From Symploca sp. SIO3C6 (GTDB lineage Bacteria > Cyanobacteriota > Cyanobacteriia > Cyanobacteriales > Coleofasciculaceae): 64,000 nucleotides of DNA. Below the pieces are notes generated by a model. The model saw only the letters and a list, made by a program, of their open reading frames with translations. It searched no databases and was not told the DNA's origin. Shown here piece by piece: positions 55,348 through 64,000 of the stretch (position 1 is the first letter of the stretch; the number at the start of each line of letters is the position of its first letter). The position numbers and the translations under genes are program-made. Where the stretch lies: NCBI GenBank assembly GCA_010692425.1, contig JAAHHJ010000017.1, positions 1 through 64,000 on the forward strand. The letters are read 5' to 3'.

Positions 55348-56487
55348 CTATAGAAGTATATTTTTTTTCAGGATCTGCTGGGTTACATTGCTATTAACAA
55401 TCTGTTGTGAGTCTACAGGTCGATGGTTTGATAGCTGACTAGATTGTTGCATAAACTGCTTATACTGCCGCACTATCAGCCGTTGAACGGCAATGATTGC
55501 TGGATTAATTTCCACATAATGCCTTTGAGGATTTGCTAGATAAGTGCGCTGCTCACTTTCCATCATTTCAATATCTTGGTTGAGAAATTTCATAAACACG
55601 AAGCGCTGTAGCAATTTTTGCAAGACAGGTGTCAGCAAATGCTTTAGCCATTTGGGTAAGCGGATTTTAAAGAAGAATAGAGCAAAGGAGCGACTTGCGG
55701 TTAATCCTACTGGTAAACGCATTAGGTAGAGGGCAGATATACCTTCTAGAGAGCTGTAATAGTGGGGATAGCGATATTCTACCGAAACAGTACGAGTGGT
55801 TACTTGATCAGCACGATCGCTCAAACCGACAAACTGCGCCATACGACCTTTGTAGGAAACATCGTATTGAGCACAGACACTTGCTTCTGTTGCTTGCAAA
55901 CTTTTTAGTACCGGATCGAACCAGCCTTGGAGGTTTTGGTGCAAAAACCCATGGAAAACATCCATAGAGTTTTCATTACATATGGAAAAATGAGCATTCA
56001 TCCTCGCGCTCACTGGTACCATAAACCAATCTGTGTTGTCAAATTCTGGCATTTCTGGCGGCGATTGCTGCCAAGCAAGTTCCTGGTCACCAGGAAAAAC
56101 CCAAATCAGGTTATATTTTTCCTGAACTGGGTAGCTGCGGACTTGGGCGCAGGGTAGTTTCTGTTGGGAGGGCAGATAAGGGATGTCTACACATTTACCA
56201 GTGCCGTCAAAAGCCCAGCCGTGATATTTGCAAGCTAGATGATTGCCTTGTACGATGCCTTTATGAAGAGCAACACCTTTATGGGGGCAGACGTCTTCTA
56301 GGGCGTAGAGCTGACCATGGAGATCACGATAGAGAGCAAACTCCTGTTGCCAAATCTCTGCCGACATTACTTCGCCAGGGGCAAGTTGGTTTGCCCAACC
56401 AACGGGATACCAGTAATTGGGGTTGATACCAACCTCACGGACAACATTTTGAAAACTCTGGCTGGTTAGGGTCGTAGCCAGTTCCAT
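55348..56487 (-). CDS. Rieske non-heme iron oxygenase, alpha subunit
   Basis: 379 residues. The Rieske [2Fe-2S] ligands are Cys67-x-His69 and Cys86-x2-His89. The mononuclear iron site is NSMDVFHGFLHQ with Asp176 (bridging), His179 and His183. It belongs to the phthalate-dioxygenase/Pao-like single-component branch; the reductase is encoded elsewhere. A C-terminal membrane-proximal hydrophobic region is present (about 260-300). It is first in a co-directional set with the oxoamine synthase (46 bp gap), so hydroxylation or desaturation of their lipid product is a reasonable proposal but unproven. Confidence 0.85.
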   Translation of the reverse strand: MELATTLTSQSFQNVVREVGINPNYWYPVGWANQLAPGEVMSAEIWQQEFALYRDLHGQLYALEDVCPHKGVALHKGIVQGNHLACKYHGWAFDGTGKCVDIPYLPSQQKLPCAQVRSYPVQEKYNLIWVFPGDQELAWQQSPPEMPEFDNTDWFMVPVSARMNAHFSICNENSMDVFHGFLHQNLQGWFDPVLKSLQATEASVCAQYDVSYKGRMAQFVGLSDRADQVTTRTVSVEYRYPHYYSSLEGISALYLMRLPVGLTASRSFALFFFKIRLPKWLKHLLTPVLQKLLQRFVFMKFLNQDIEMMESEQRTYLANPQRHYVEINPAIIAVQRLIVRQYKQFMQQSSQLSNHRPVDSQQIVNSNVTQQILKKNILL

Positions 56488-56657
56488 TACTCTTGACCTC
56501 TTTGTGCGTGCCTATCTTTGTTGAAAATATTTAACTTCTCAAGATTCTTAAGTCAAGCAAATTTCGGGTAGGAATTCATATAGTCACCATAACCATCGAA
56601 CTATCTGAATTTATCTGCTTGCGGTATGTTTGTCAAAACATTAAGATATTTCAACTT

Positions 56658-57812
56658 ATGTTAATCAATCCCAAACTGTTAGTGCTCTTAGCGGCTGGCT
56701 CCATGACCACAATGGCAGGGGGAGTAGTAGCGCCAATTTTGCCAGAGATGATACAGCAACTGCAACTTGACCCAGCATTCGCTGGTCTTTTAGTGAGTAT
56801 CCATTGCCTCACTATTGCCCTATTCAGTCCGCTACTGGGAATTTTGGCAGACAGAGTAGGTAGATTGTCTGTGTTAATCGCTTCTTTGGTCATCTACGGG
56901 ATTTGTGGTGCGGCAGGAGCCTTGTTTTCAACTTTGGTGCCGCTGTTAGTGGTGCGGGGACTACTGGGGGCAGCTAGTGGTGGTATTGTTGCCTCAGCCT
57001 TAGGATTGCTAGGAAGTATGTACGAAGGTGAGGCGCGATCGCAGGCATTGGGCTATGCTACTAGTACCCTTGCCCTGGCTGGTATTGCTTTCCCTCTCTT
57101 AGGAGGCTGGGTTGGTGCAACTAATTGGCAGTTTGCATTTTATCTCTATGGATTGGCATTGCCGATTGCAGGAGTGGCAGCATGGGTACTGGGACAAAAG
57201 CAGCAAACTAGGGCTAAGCCGATTTCTAAGGACTCCAGTAATAAGCTGAGTTCTATTTTGGGAGATCCGCATACTCTGCGACTGCTATTAACTCTTGCCC
57301 TCTCATCAATTGCCATGTATGCCGTAGTGATTTACGCCCCAATTTACCTTAAGGAGGAAATTGGGGCAGGGACAATCACCAATGGTATAGTCCTAGCTTC
57401 GCGGGCGTTGGGAGCAGCTATGATCTCAGCATTTGGCTCTAAATGGCTGGCTAAGACCTTAGGTACAGTGCAGGCGGCAGCAGTGGGATTCGGATTGATG
57501 GCTCTTACCTTGACAACTATCCCGCATTTGAGTAAATTCAACTGGATTTTGTTAACAGCGGTATTTTTTGGCGTAGGATTTGGTATTGTCTTGCCAACTC
57601 TTTACAATGCCTTGGCAACACTGGCTCCCTCAGAGCTGAGATCTAGTGTTCTGGCAGCAGGAACAGGAGCCGGTTTTCTGGGACAGTTCCTTTCTCCTGT
57701 GCTATTGGGACCGTTACTACCCTACAGTGGTCTAGAAGGAGTATTTTATGCAGCAGCTATAGTAGCCTTGGTGTCTGGGCTTTTGCTGTTTGTGCCGACG
57801 GGGCAGAGTTGA
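56658..57812 (+). CDS. MFS transporter
   Basis: 384 residues with about 12 membrane helices in two halves. The motif-A loop GILADRVGRLSVL follows helix 2, and the second half has FGSKWLAKTLG at the equivalent loop. Closest to small-molecule exporters (DHA1 type). It is divergent from the Rieske gene across 170 bp, so the product of the minus-strand set might be its cargo; this is a guess. ATG 56658 chosen; a TTG at 56619 is possible. Confidence 0.85.
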   Translation: MLINPKLLVLLAAGSMTTMAGGVVAPILPEMIQQLQLDPAFAGLLVSIHCLTIALFSPLLGILADRVGRLSVLIASLVIYGICGAAGALFSTLVPLLVVRGLLGAASGGIVASALGLLGSMYEGEARSQALGYATSTLALAGIAFPLLGGWVGATNWQFAFYLYGLALPIAGVAAWVLGQKQQTRAKPISKDSSNKLSSILGDPHTLRLLLTLALSSIAMYAVVIYAPIYLKEEIGAGTITNGIVLASRALGAAMISAFGSKWLAKTLGTVQAAAVGFGLMALTLTTIPHLSKFNWILLTAVFFGVGFGIVLPTLYNALATLAPSELRSSVLAAGTGAGFLGQFLSPVLLGPLLPYSGLEGVFYAAAIVALVSGLLLFVPTGQS

Positions 57813-57845
57813 AAATCAGTTGTCACAAATTTAACTTGCGGATAG

Positions 57846-57902
57846 TTCATGGTTCATTGTTGATTGTTTATTGGTTCATGAACCATGAATCATCAACCAA
57901 AC
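57846..57902. repeat. GTTCATG-type inverted repeat
   Basis: TTCATGGTTCATTG (57846-57859) pairs with TTCATGAACCATGAA (57874-57888), with TTGATT/AATCATCAA extending the dyad. It lies between the converging MFS and trmB genes and could terminate both. Confidence 0.55.
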
Positions 57903-57925
57903 GCAAAAGAGGGCAAATTAGCTGT

Positions 57926-58573
57926 TTAGCATTCACTCAATTGAGAGCGAACAAATAAAGCGCGATAAACAGGTTCACCGCGAGACAGAGTTAATATTTC
58001 CCGTTGGGTAGGAACGGGCATTGGATTTTTTGCTAACCAATCTTTGCCTTTTCTTTGAAAAGCTGGGTTTGCCTCAAAACGAGTACACATTTCCTGCGCC
58101 ACTGTCTCAAGATCTGACTGTAGCAATATTATCCCTTCACTAGACAAATAAGTTGCTAAATTATTGACAAGTTCTGGTTGTACTAAGCGTCGTTTAGCTT
58201 GCCGCTTTTTGAACCAGGGATCGGGAAATTGAATGGTGACGCGCTGTAATTTTCCCTGTGGCAAGGATGCCAAAATTGGCTCGATAGAGTTATTAACATT
58301 ACCAAACACAAAGTGGATGTTACTCAAGTCCAACTCATCAACCATAGCACCTGCTCGTTCTACTAAGGGTTCCCTAATTTCTAAACCCAAAAAATTCCAG
58401 TTTGGTTGCAGCATTGCCATCTCTAACAAAAACTCTCCTCTAGCGCAACCGATATCAAGATGCAGTGGCTGGTTCACTTGGGCATAAACTTGTTCCCAAT
58501 CCGGGGGCTGTGCTGGAGTCTGGTATTTTTTATGGAAGGGATTGACGTGTTGGCGTACTCGAACTCTTGTCAA
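57926..58573 (-). CDS. trmB: tRNA (guanine-N7-)-methyltransferase
   Basis: Makes m7G46 in tRNA. 215 residues: LDIGCARGEFLLEMA (SAM motif I), GLEIREPLVERA, NIHFVFGNV, the family signature QFPDPWFKKRQAKRRLVQPELV, and the C-terminal TQREILTLSRGEPVYRALF. Full length. Confidence 0.94.
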   Translation of the reverse strand: MTRVRVRQHVNPFHKKYQTPAQPPDWEQVYAQVNQPLHLDIGCARGEFLLEMAMLQPNWNFLGLEIREPLVERAGAMVDELDLSNIHFVFGNVNNSIEPILASLPQGKLQRVTIQFPDPWFKKRQAKRRLVQPELVNNLATYLSSEGIILLQSDLETVAQEMCTRFEANPAFQRKGKDWLAKNPMPVPTQREILTLSRGEPVYRALFVRSQLSEC

Positions 58574-58849
58574 CTGCTTTACCTCCTTAAGATCATGAAG
58601 CTCATAAGCTCATCGCTCTCGTGTTCCTAAAATGCCTCACTTGGATTCCAGAGGAATTGAGCAGAGTTATTAATTATAACCACAGATAGTAAACACTAAA
58701 GCTTAGTTGCGGTTATACTCTACGACATAGGGTGCTCTACAATTATTACTTTACGTTTGATAGCGCTACAGGATTGGTCTTCACGTGAGTTCGAGAGTGA
58801 ATGGTGCTTTTCCTTTGGTGACGTTAGTCGTTCAAACTACCGCAATTAC

Positions 58850-58855
58850 TATAAT
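58850..58855 (+). promoter_or_regulatory. candidate -10 box
   Basis: TATAAT, 17 bp before the next gene's ATG, implying a very short leader. The rest of the 58574-58872 spacer shows nothing else. Confidence 0.35.
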
Positions 58856-58872
58856 CTACCAATAATTTACCA

Positions 58873-60009
58873 ATGCTTTCATCTACTAAATTTGAGTTAC
58901 CCGGCGTCAATTTTTCCACACCAAAGCAGGTTAAAGAAATACTACACAACTCTTTAAAGAGTATAGGAGAATTTGACGATTGTGCTTTATTAGACTACCC
59001 AAATCATTGCAATGTTGGGGATCATTTAATCTGGCTAGGTGAGATTTTTTATCTAACTGATGTCCTCAAGACAAAAATTAACTACACGGCAAATATAAGC
59101 AATTTTAATGCTGAAAAGATGGAACAGCAAATTGGCAATGCTCCAATTCTGCTATCCGGAGGTGGTAATTTAGGAGACCTGTGGCTACATGAGCAAAATT
59201 TTCGCGAGAAAATTATTTCTAGATACCAAGATAGGCCAATAATAATTTTGCCGCAGACTGTTTATTTTTCAGAACCAGAAAATTTACGCAAAGCTGCCAA
59301 TATTTTTAATAATCACCCTAATTTAACTTTGTTTGTTCGCTGTCATCAAAGTTACAAGACCGCTACCAAGTATTTTTATAATTGCCGTGTATTCATGGCG
59401 CCAGATATGGCTTTTCAATTAGTAGGAATGCCTGGATTAAAATCACAGAAACAACAAAAAGAATCAATACTTTTTCTGTGCAGAGAAGATAAAGAACTAA
59501 ACCAAGAATTTGAAGCAGATTATATAGGAATTGACCAGATAACAGTTGAAGATTGGTCAGCATTCAGATATAAGCATCCTCAACCTAAAATTTGGACAAT
59601 TCCAGGCATGATTAAAGTTGTTAGTGAAGCCAGAAAGCAAGGCAATCTTCTGCCACGAGAATGGATATCCAGGCAATTATGGAAATACCTTCATTCATAT
59701 ACAGACAAGTTTGAACAAATTTACGACCCTAATATGCAGCGGAAATCCTGGAACTTTATGCATCATGCAGTTTACCAATTTAGTCAGTATGATTTAGTGA
59801 TTACTAACCGACTTCATGGACATATCCTCTGTCTGATTTTAGGCATTCCGCATGTATTATTACCCAACGCTTATTATAAAAATGAATACTTTTACGAATC
59901 CTGGACTAGCCAAATTTCCTTTTGTAGGTTTGTCAAAAGTGCTACTCAAATTAAACCCGCTTTGCAAGATTTATTAGACACAAAAGGAGGTTTGTCAACA
60001 ATGTATTAG
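58873..60009 (+). CDS. polysaccharide pyruvyl transferase family protein
   Basis: 378 residues. GT-B-like PF04230 fold with YPNHCNVGDHLIWLGE, the glycine block LLSGGGNLGDLW, PQTVYFSEP, APDMAF and the late TNRLHGHILCLILGIPHVLLPN. These enzymes add ketal pyruvate to exopolysaccharide sugars. No other polysaccharide genes sit here. The following phosphoesterase gene starts 33 bp later on the same strand. Confidence 0.87.
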   Translation: MLSSTKFELPGVNFSTPKQVKEILHNSLKSIGEFDDCALLDYPNHCNVGDHLIWLGEIFYLTDVLKTKINYTANISNFNAEKMEQQIGNAPILLSGGGNLGDLWLHEQNFREKIISRYQDRPIIILPQTVYFSEPENLRKAANIFNNHPNLTLFVRCHQSYKTATKYFYNCRVFMAPDMAFQLVGMPGLKSQKQQKESILFLCREDKELNQEFEADYIGIDQITVEDWSAFRYKHPQPKIWTIPGMIKVVSEARKQGNLLPREWISRQLWKYLHSYTDKFEQIYDPNMQRKSWNFMHHAVYQFSQYDLVITNRLHGHILCLILGIPHVLLPNAYYKNEYFYESWTSQISFCRFVKSATQIKPALQDLLDTKGGLSTMY

Positions 60010-60042
60010 AATTACTGACAGGGTTTTGATAATTTTTATAAA

Positions 60043-61146
60043 ATGAGTCTAGATTTTCGCTTTGCGGTGGTAAGTGACCTCCACATTGGATTGTCCCACA
60101 CCATCTGGGATAATCCAGCCAGATTTCCTCTAGTGGAAGTTAGCATTCCTGCCCTCGAAGTCGTCTTAGAACATTTACAGCAGGAAGAACTTGACTTCCT
60201 CCTCCTACCGGGAGATTTAACTCAGCACGGTGAAGTTGACAATCATACCTGGTTACAAAAACGTTTAAGCCAACTACCTTTTCCAGTTTACGTCGTGCCG
60301 GGAAATCATGATGTTCCCAATCATCTGGCAAATGAACGCTCGATTGGACTCAGGGATTTTCCCTACTACTACTCTCAATTTGGTTATGACAATCCTAAGC
60401 AGTTATACTATAGTTGCGAAGTGGTGCCTGGAGTACAGCTGATTGCCCTCAATTCCAATTACTTTGATAAATCTGGTAGACAGTTGGGGCGTCTTAATGA
60501 TGAGCAACTAACATGGCTTGAACAAGTATTAGTCAAGCTTAAGGATAAGTTAGTGCTAGTAATGGTGCATCACAATGTTGTAGAACACATTCCCGGTCAA
60601 GCCAATCATCCTTTGGGACGTCGGTACATACTAGAAAATGCTCCAGTGCTACAAAAAACCCTCAAGGCAGCTGGGGTAAATCTGGTATTTACGGGGCATC
60701 TTCATACTCAGGATATCGCCTACCACAATGGTGTCTATGATATCACCACAGGTTCGTTGGTTAGCTATCCCCATCCTTATCGGATATTGCATTTGCGAAC
60801 CGATCAACAGGGCAAAAAGTGGTTACAGGTTGAATCTCATCGAGTTAAGTCAGTGCCTGGATGGGATAATCTGCCCCACAGATCACGAGAATGGATGGGG
60901 GAGCGCTCTCACCCTTTTATGCTCAAACTTCTGACTCACCCACCTTTAAGTTTACCTGTTGCCGAAGCAGAAAAATTGCTTCCTAGTTTGCGCTACTTTT
61001 GGGCTCACATGGCTGCTGGGGATGCTCTGTTTAATTTCTCAGACTTTCCCCCTCCTGTGCGCCGCCACTTTGAGGCTTACAGCGCTACTACTGATGACGG
61101 CAATCTTGCCCTTATTGATAATCATACTAGTTTACTCTTGAAATGA
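60043..61146 (+). CDS. calcineurin-like metallophosphoesterase
   Basis: 367 residues. The dinuclear metal site is complete: Asp12-x-His14 (SDLHIG), Asp58 (PGDLT), GNHD at 87-90, MVHHN and GHLH. The layout resembles class III cyclic-nucleotide or lipid-linked phosphodiesterases (CpdA/Icc-like) with a longer C-terminal domain. Substrate unknown. Probably co-transcribed with the pyruvyltransferase gene. Confidence 0.87.
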   Translation: MSLDFRFAVVSDLHIGLSHTIWDNPARFPLVEVSIPALEVVLEHLQQEELDFLLLPGDLTQHGEVDNHTWLQKRLSQLPFPVYVVPGNHDVPNHLANERSIGLRDFPYYYSQFGYDNPKQLYYSCEVVPGVQLIALNSNYFDKSGRQLGRLNDEQLTWLEQVLVKLKDKLVLVMVHHNVVEHIPGQANHPLGRRYILENAPVLQKTLKAAGVNLVFTGHLHTQDIAYHNGVYDITTGSLVSYPHPYRILHLRTDQQGKKWLQVESHRVKSVPGWDNLPHRSREWMGERSHPFMLKLLTHPPLSLPVAEAEKLLPSLRYFWAHMAAGDALFNFSDFPPPVRRHFEAYSATTDDGNLALIDNHTSLLLK

Positions 61147-61234
61147 AAAGGAGGACTTGGGAAGGGGTTAATCAACAGTTAATCACAAGATTAGACTCTT
61201 CCCCAAGAATCCACTTGATAGTTGTAGCCAGATT

Positions 61235-62506
61235 TTACTCCTTAGTGCGGCAAATCCCGAAAACTGAAGTGTAGCCGTGTAGAAAAGTAGTATCCCCTAC
61301 TGGACCAATTTCTCCATTGCAGAAGAAGCCACCAAGCTGTACCTGACTCAGGTAATGGCAAAACATTTTGGAATCAAAATCTGGCTCTCCGTAGAGCCCT
61401 TCCCCTCGACCTAGACAAGAAAACATCAAAGCACCAGCAACTTCTGTACTCTTGGCAGGGTCTTGGCGATAAGCTTTAAGGAGTAGCTCCAAGTCTTCAG
61501 CTGAAGTGCGGGCATCTCTGAGATGGAATTGAATACGTTGACCAGGCCTAACACGATCGCCAATAGCAATTGCGCCAACCCTGGGATCTACTCCCAACAT
61601 ATTACGGATCAAGAAATCTCCCTGGTTCAACTGCTGCTTAAATTCATCTCTAGCAATGCCTACAAAAAGAGAATGTTGCGCTAGTTGACGATCCCCATCA
61701 CTCAGACTTTGGATTAAATCCCGTAGCACTTCTAAAGGAGGGCGCGGTTGAGGATCGCAGCTTTTTGCCTCTTTATTATCCTCTATCGCTAATTCCAGCA
61801 TAATATTGCGCTCACCATGGGTCACTTGATAAATTTGACCAATGGGGCGGCAACCTTGTGCCACAATTGTTTCCAAAATAATATTGCCACTTAAGGCAAT
61901 TCCTACGATTCCCTCACGGTATAAAGTTGTTGAGTTGGGTTTTTGCTCTGAGAAGTAAAATAAGCCACTTTGAAGACCAATAGCGCTAGCGCTAGCGAGT
62001 CCACCTAACTTGATTGACCCTGGATAGGCAAAATCTAGACCTCTAAGTAGGTCATTAACTCCGGAGGAGAAGGGATCAGCTAAGAGAATGAATTGGGGCT
62101 GATCGGCAGGTGAGACGCCGATTAGTTTCACCCAGGCGTCTGGAGAACTATCTAGATCAGGCAGTTGGTCAGCAAGGATGTGAAAACTATGGACATTGAC
62201 ATTGGGCAAGTGAGCTAAGCTAAGAGAAATTGCTGGTTCTCCCACAATTTCCCGCGCTTCCCCCTGTGCATTCATGCCAACGACACCGCCTCCTCCACAG
62301 CCAATCAATACTGGTACCGACAAGTACTCCTTCAACAGGGGTATAACGCGGGAATATTCACTGGCGTAAGCAGACGAGATAAATACCAAGCCTAAATCGG
62401 CTGGCGTTGGTAATGACTTAAGAACGCATTCTACTACTTCCGCGACTGCCGCCTCCAAAGAAGGACGAGTTGATAGAGCATTGACCCATTTGATTGGATT
62501 AGCCAT
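61235..62506 (-). CDS. FIST domain sensory protein
   Basis: 423 residues from ATG 62506. FIST_N (about 20-220) with the ligand-pocket segment LGLVFISSAYASEY and GCGGGGVVGM; FIST_C (about 230-400) ending with ALMFSCLGRGEGLYG and FFCNGEIGPVGDTTFLHGYTSVFGI. FIST proteins are thought to bind small ligands such as amino acids and act as sensory inputs; this one stands alone without a kinase or cyclase domain. Cyanobacteria often carry one such stand-alone gene. Confidence 0.9.
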   Translation of the reverse strand: MANPIKWVNALSTRPSLEAAVAEVVECVLKSLPTPADLGLVFISSAYASEYSRVIPLLKEYLSVPVLIGCGGGGVVGMNAQGEAREIVGEPAISLSLAHLPNVNVHSFHILADQLPDLDSSPDAWVKLIGVSPADQPQFILLADPFSSGVNDLLRGLDFAYPGSIKLGGLASASAIGLQSGLFYFSEQKPNSTTLYREGIVGIALSGNIILETIVAQGCRPIGQIYQVTHGERNIMLELAIEDNKEAKSCDPQPRPPLEVLRDLIQSLSDGDRQLAQHSLFVGIARDEFKQQLNQGDFLIRNMLGVDPRVGAIAIGDRVRPGQRIQFHLRDARTSAEDLELLLKAYRQDPAKSTEVAGALMFSCLGRGEGLYGEPDFDSKMFCHYLSQVQLGGFFCNGEIGPVGDTTFLHGYTSVFGICRTKE

Positions 62507-63460
62507 GGTCTTAGATAAGAGGCGAAAAGGTTGCAAAAGACCTACAAGTGCGTAACAGAAACAAGTTCAGGCGGTAGACACCCATTACAGGAAATCTGAT
62601 TATTCCCAAGCTCCCTTCATACGACTTTGACGCATGCCCGTAGGACTATTACCCTAAGGATTAGTGGGAGAAGGCGACCTCTCTATAAAATCGGGCGCGA
62701 TTTGCCCTACTCTCATTGCTCAGTTTTTATTGCTTTAATTATGACTAAAGTCCCTCAGACAGGCAATTAATCTTGCCGTAATTAATTAATGCTTGGTTTT
62801 GAGACCTTTCCAGTTTAGCATGTTGCATAATTAGGTAAATGTGTCTATTGTAAACTACTCACCCCTACGAGAGTTGAAGGGTAGGTTTTCGGTATCCCTA
62901 AGACATACCATAGAGTAAGCCGAGTATATTGCAATTTAGTTCTTATCCTGCAAGGTAATACTTTGCCTCTAGGTCAGTTCATAATCGACCCTTCCTTTTA
63001 AGAGCTATTGGTTCGACCCCTACTACGCCAACGGTGGGGACTACCACGAACCTTTGAATAACTTGAATAACTCAAGAAGCTTAATTGCAAGATTAGGAAG
63101 CCAGCGTTATAATCATCAAGGCTTAGTATCCTTGATTAAGATTTACCTGAGGCTAATATATCAAAGTCAAAACGTAAACTCCTCGCCTTTTGAATCAAAG
63201 ATCATCGGGAGCTGCTTCTATCTAAATGTTTTGAACTAGCATCCAAGCCAGATTAGCGAAATCTTAAAAAATCAAGGTAAATTTCCTGGTTTAAAACATG
63301 TTTGGTGATAATAGAAAGCTGGTGCTGCAATGCTCTCAATCTTAGGGACAATCTCAAAACACAGCTTGATCCCCAGTAGCCTCAACCCTTTAAGGGTTAA
63401 GCAGTTTCGATAAAATAGTTTTCTTGACTTAAGTAGGGTAATTTTAGGAAAAAGTAAACA
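62507..63460. other. 954-bp intergenic region upstream of cp12
   Basis: No convincing gene. A stem-loop GGTTCG...CGAACC at 63010-63053 encloses ACCCC/GGGG pairs and resembles an IS-derived or structured RNA element. CTTTAAGGGTTAAG at 63386-63410 is a short dyad in front of cp12. A 61-codon frame at 63054 lacks support. Confidence 0.45.
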
Positions 63461-63685
63461 ATGAGCGACATTCAAAACAAAATTGAACAAGAAAGGGCAC
63501 AAGCAAGAGAAGTTTGCGATATCCAAGGTGCAAATTCAGGTGATTGTGCAGCAGCTTGGGATGCTGTAGAAGAATTACAAGCAGAAGCATCACACCAGCA
63601 GCAAAAAATTAAGCCCAAAAACTCTTTGGAGAAGTATTGCGACGATAACCCTGAAGCAGATGAGTGTCGGGTTTACGACGACTAA
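63461..63685 (+). CDS. cp12: Calvin-cycle regulator CP12
   Basis: 74 residues, intrinsically disordered. Redox-sensitive pairs Cys19/Cys29 and Cys60/Cys69, the core AAWDAVEELQAEASH (31-45) and the C-terminal DDNPEADECRVYDD, which inserts in the GAPDH active site. When oxidised it ties GAPDH and phosphoribulokinase together and switches off carbon fixation in the dark. Full-length canonical form. Confidence 0.97.
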   Translation: MSDIQNKIEQERAQAREVCDIQGANSGDCAAAWDAVEELQAEASHQQQKIKPKNSLEKYCDDNPEADECRVYDD

Positions 63686-63863
63686 ACTAATTAGTTAATG
63701 AATTAGCCGTAGCTAACTATACCTACCTCTAAAGAGGTGCTAGTTACGGCAGAACTCTAAATCTAAATTGGAAGCATTAACAAGTAAGCCTTGTTAAAAA
63801 ATTGAGCAAGGTAATTAATCTTAAGGCTGGAAATTTCAGGAAAGGTCATTTTGACAACCAACA

Positions 63864-64000
63864 ATGCAAGATGAAATTGTTCGCTCACTAGTCTGGGCAG
63901 ACTATCGCTTAGCAGTTTTATTTACGGTTTTTATCCCTCTGGTTTTGCTAATTTGGGCTTTTGTTCAGAAGGCAGAGGCAATAGTGCGTCTGCTAATCAT
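63864..64000 (+). CDS. DUF3177 family membrane protein, 5' part
   Basis: ATG opens MQDEIVRSLVWADYRLAVLF followed by a strong membrane helix FTVFIPLVLLIWAFVQ and KAEAIVRLL, the N-terminus of DUF3177 proteins of cyanobacteria (about 200 residues, several membrane helices). Cut by the window edge. Confidence 0.75.
   Translation, partial: MQDEIVRSLVWADYRLAVLFTVFIPLVLLIWAFVQKAEAIVRLLI

Noticed and set aside
63005-63050. tRNA 3' half (GGTTCGACCCC)
   Set aside because: T-stem does not pair in tRNA register and no other arms are found.

Overview
The window reads as a chromosomal segment of a cyanobacterium, most likely a filamentous heterocyst-forming or closely related lineage. The evidence is CP12, a ferrochelatase with a light-harvesting-like tail, an FtsH3-type protease, a 6S RNA gene behind purK, DUF3172/DUF3177/DUF1772 fragments, GCGATCGC (HIP1) octamers, heptamer STRR arrays, many multidomain His/Ser-Thr kinases, and four tandem small-RNA genes whose promoters carry HetR-type palindromes.

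Layout. 1-730 is a graveyard: the end of an IS630-type transposase, a decapitated NmrA-like oxidoreductase and a truncated DUF1772 gene. 728-2682 is a type II restriction-modification pair of the NgoPII (GGCC) kind. 3.2-14.6 kb is a signalling block: hybrid His kinase, giant Ser/Thr-AAA-GAF-His kinase, response-regulator/His kinase, then a HAMP sensor kinase on the other strand. 15-25 kb holds pabC, ftsH3, an inward-rectifier K+ channel, a sulfotransferase, an HTH protein, endonuclease V and a Ser/Thr kinase with a seven-blade WD40 domain ending in an 18-copy heptamer array. 25-38 kb is largely core: priA, a dead tnpB, a group 2 sigma factor, a CheY-like regulator, a GyrA/ParC subunit, gatB, the tandem sRNA array, argJ. 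38-40.3 kb is a small accessory patch (Uma2 protein, HTH protein, frameshifted GUN4 gene). 40.3-50.3 kb is again core-like: methyltransferase, hemH, rpsU, dus, a small membrane protein, a lumenal pentapeptide protein directly followed by purK, 6S RNA, a catalytically degenerate M16 peptidase, a PAS His kinase, DUF3172. 50.7-57.8 kb holds an orphan DevA-type ATPase and a co-directional set on the minus strand (Rieske oxygenase, alpha-oxoamine synthase, BcerS/YghO-family acyltransferase, SDR epimerase) with a divergent MFS transporter. The end carries trmB, a pyruvyltransferase-family protein, a metallophosphoesterase, a FIST sensor, cp12 and the start of a DUF3177 gene.

Two items stand out. 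(1) 36060-36509: four tandem units of about 119 bp, each a palindromic operator, -10 box, roughly 50-nt RNA and intrinsic terminator, resembling NsiR1 of heterocystous cyanobacteria but lying between gatB and argJ. (2) 51504-56487: the three enzyme families needed for bacterial ceramide synthesis (serine palmitoyltransferase-like, BcerS-like, CerR-like) plus a Rieske oxygenase, a candidate cyanobacterial sphingolipid or related amino-lipid pathway.

The intergenic regions are rich in repeats: a roughly 130-bp palindromic element (3 copies), a roughly 70-bp element (2 copies), at least five orphan IS200/IS605-type end hairpins, one 100-bp MITE, and heptamer/octamer simple repeats that in two places appear to have entered coding sequence.
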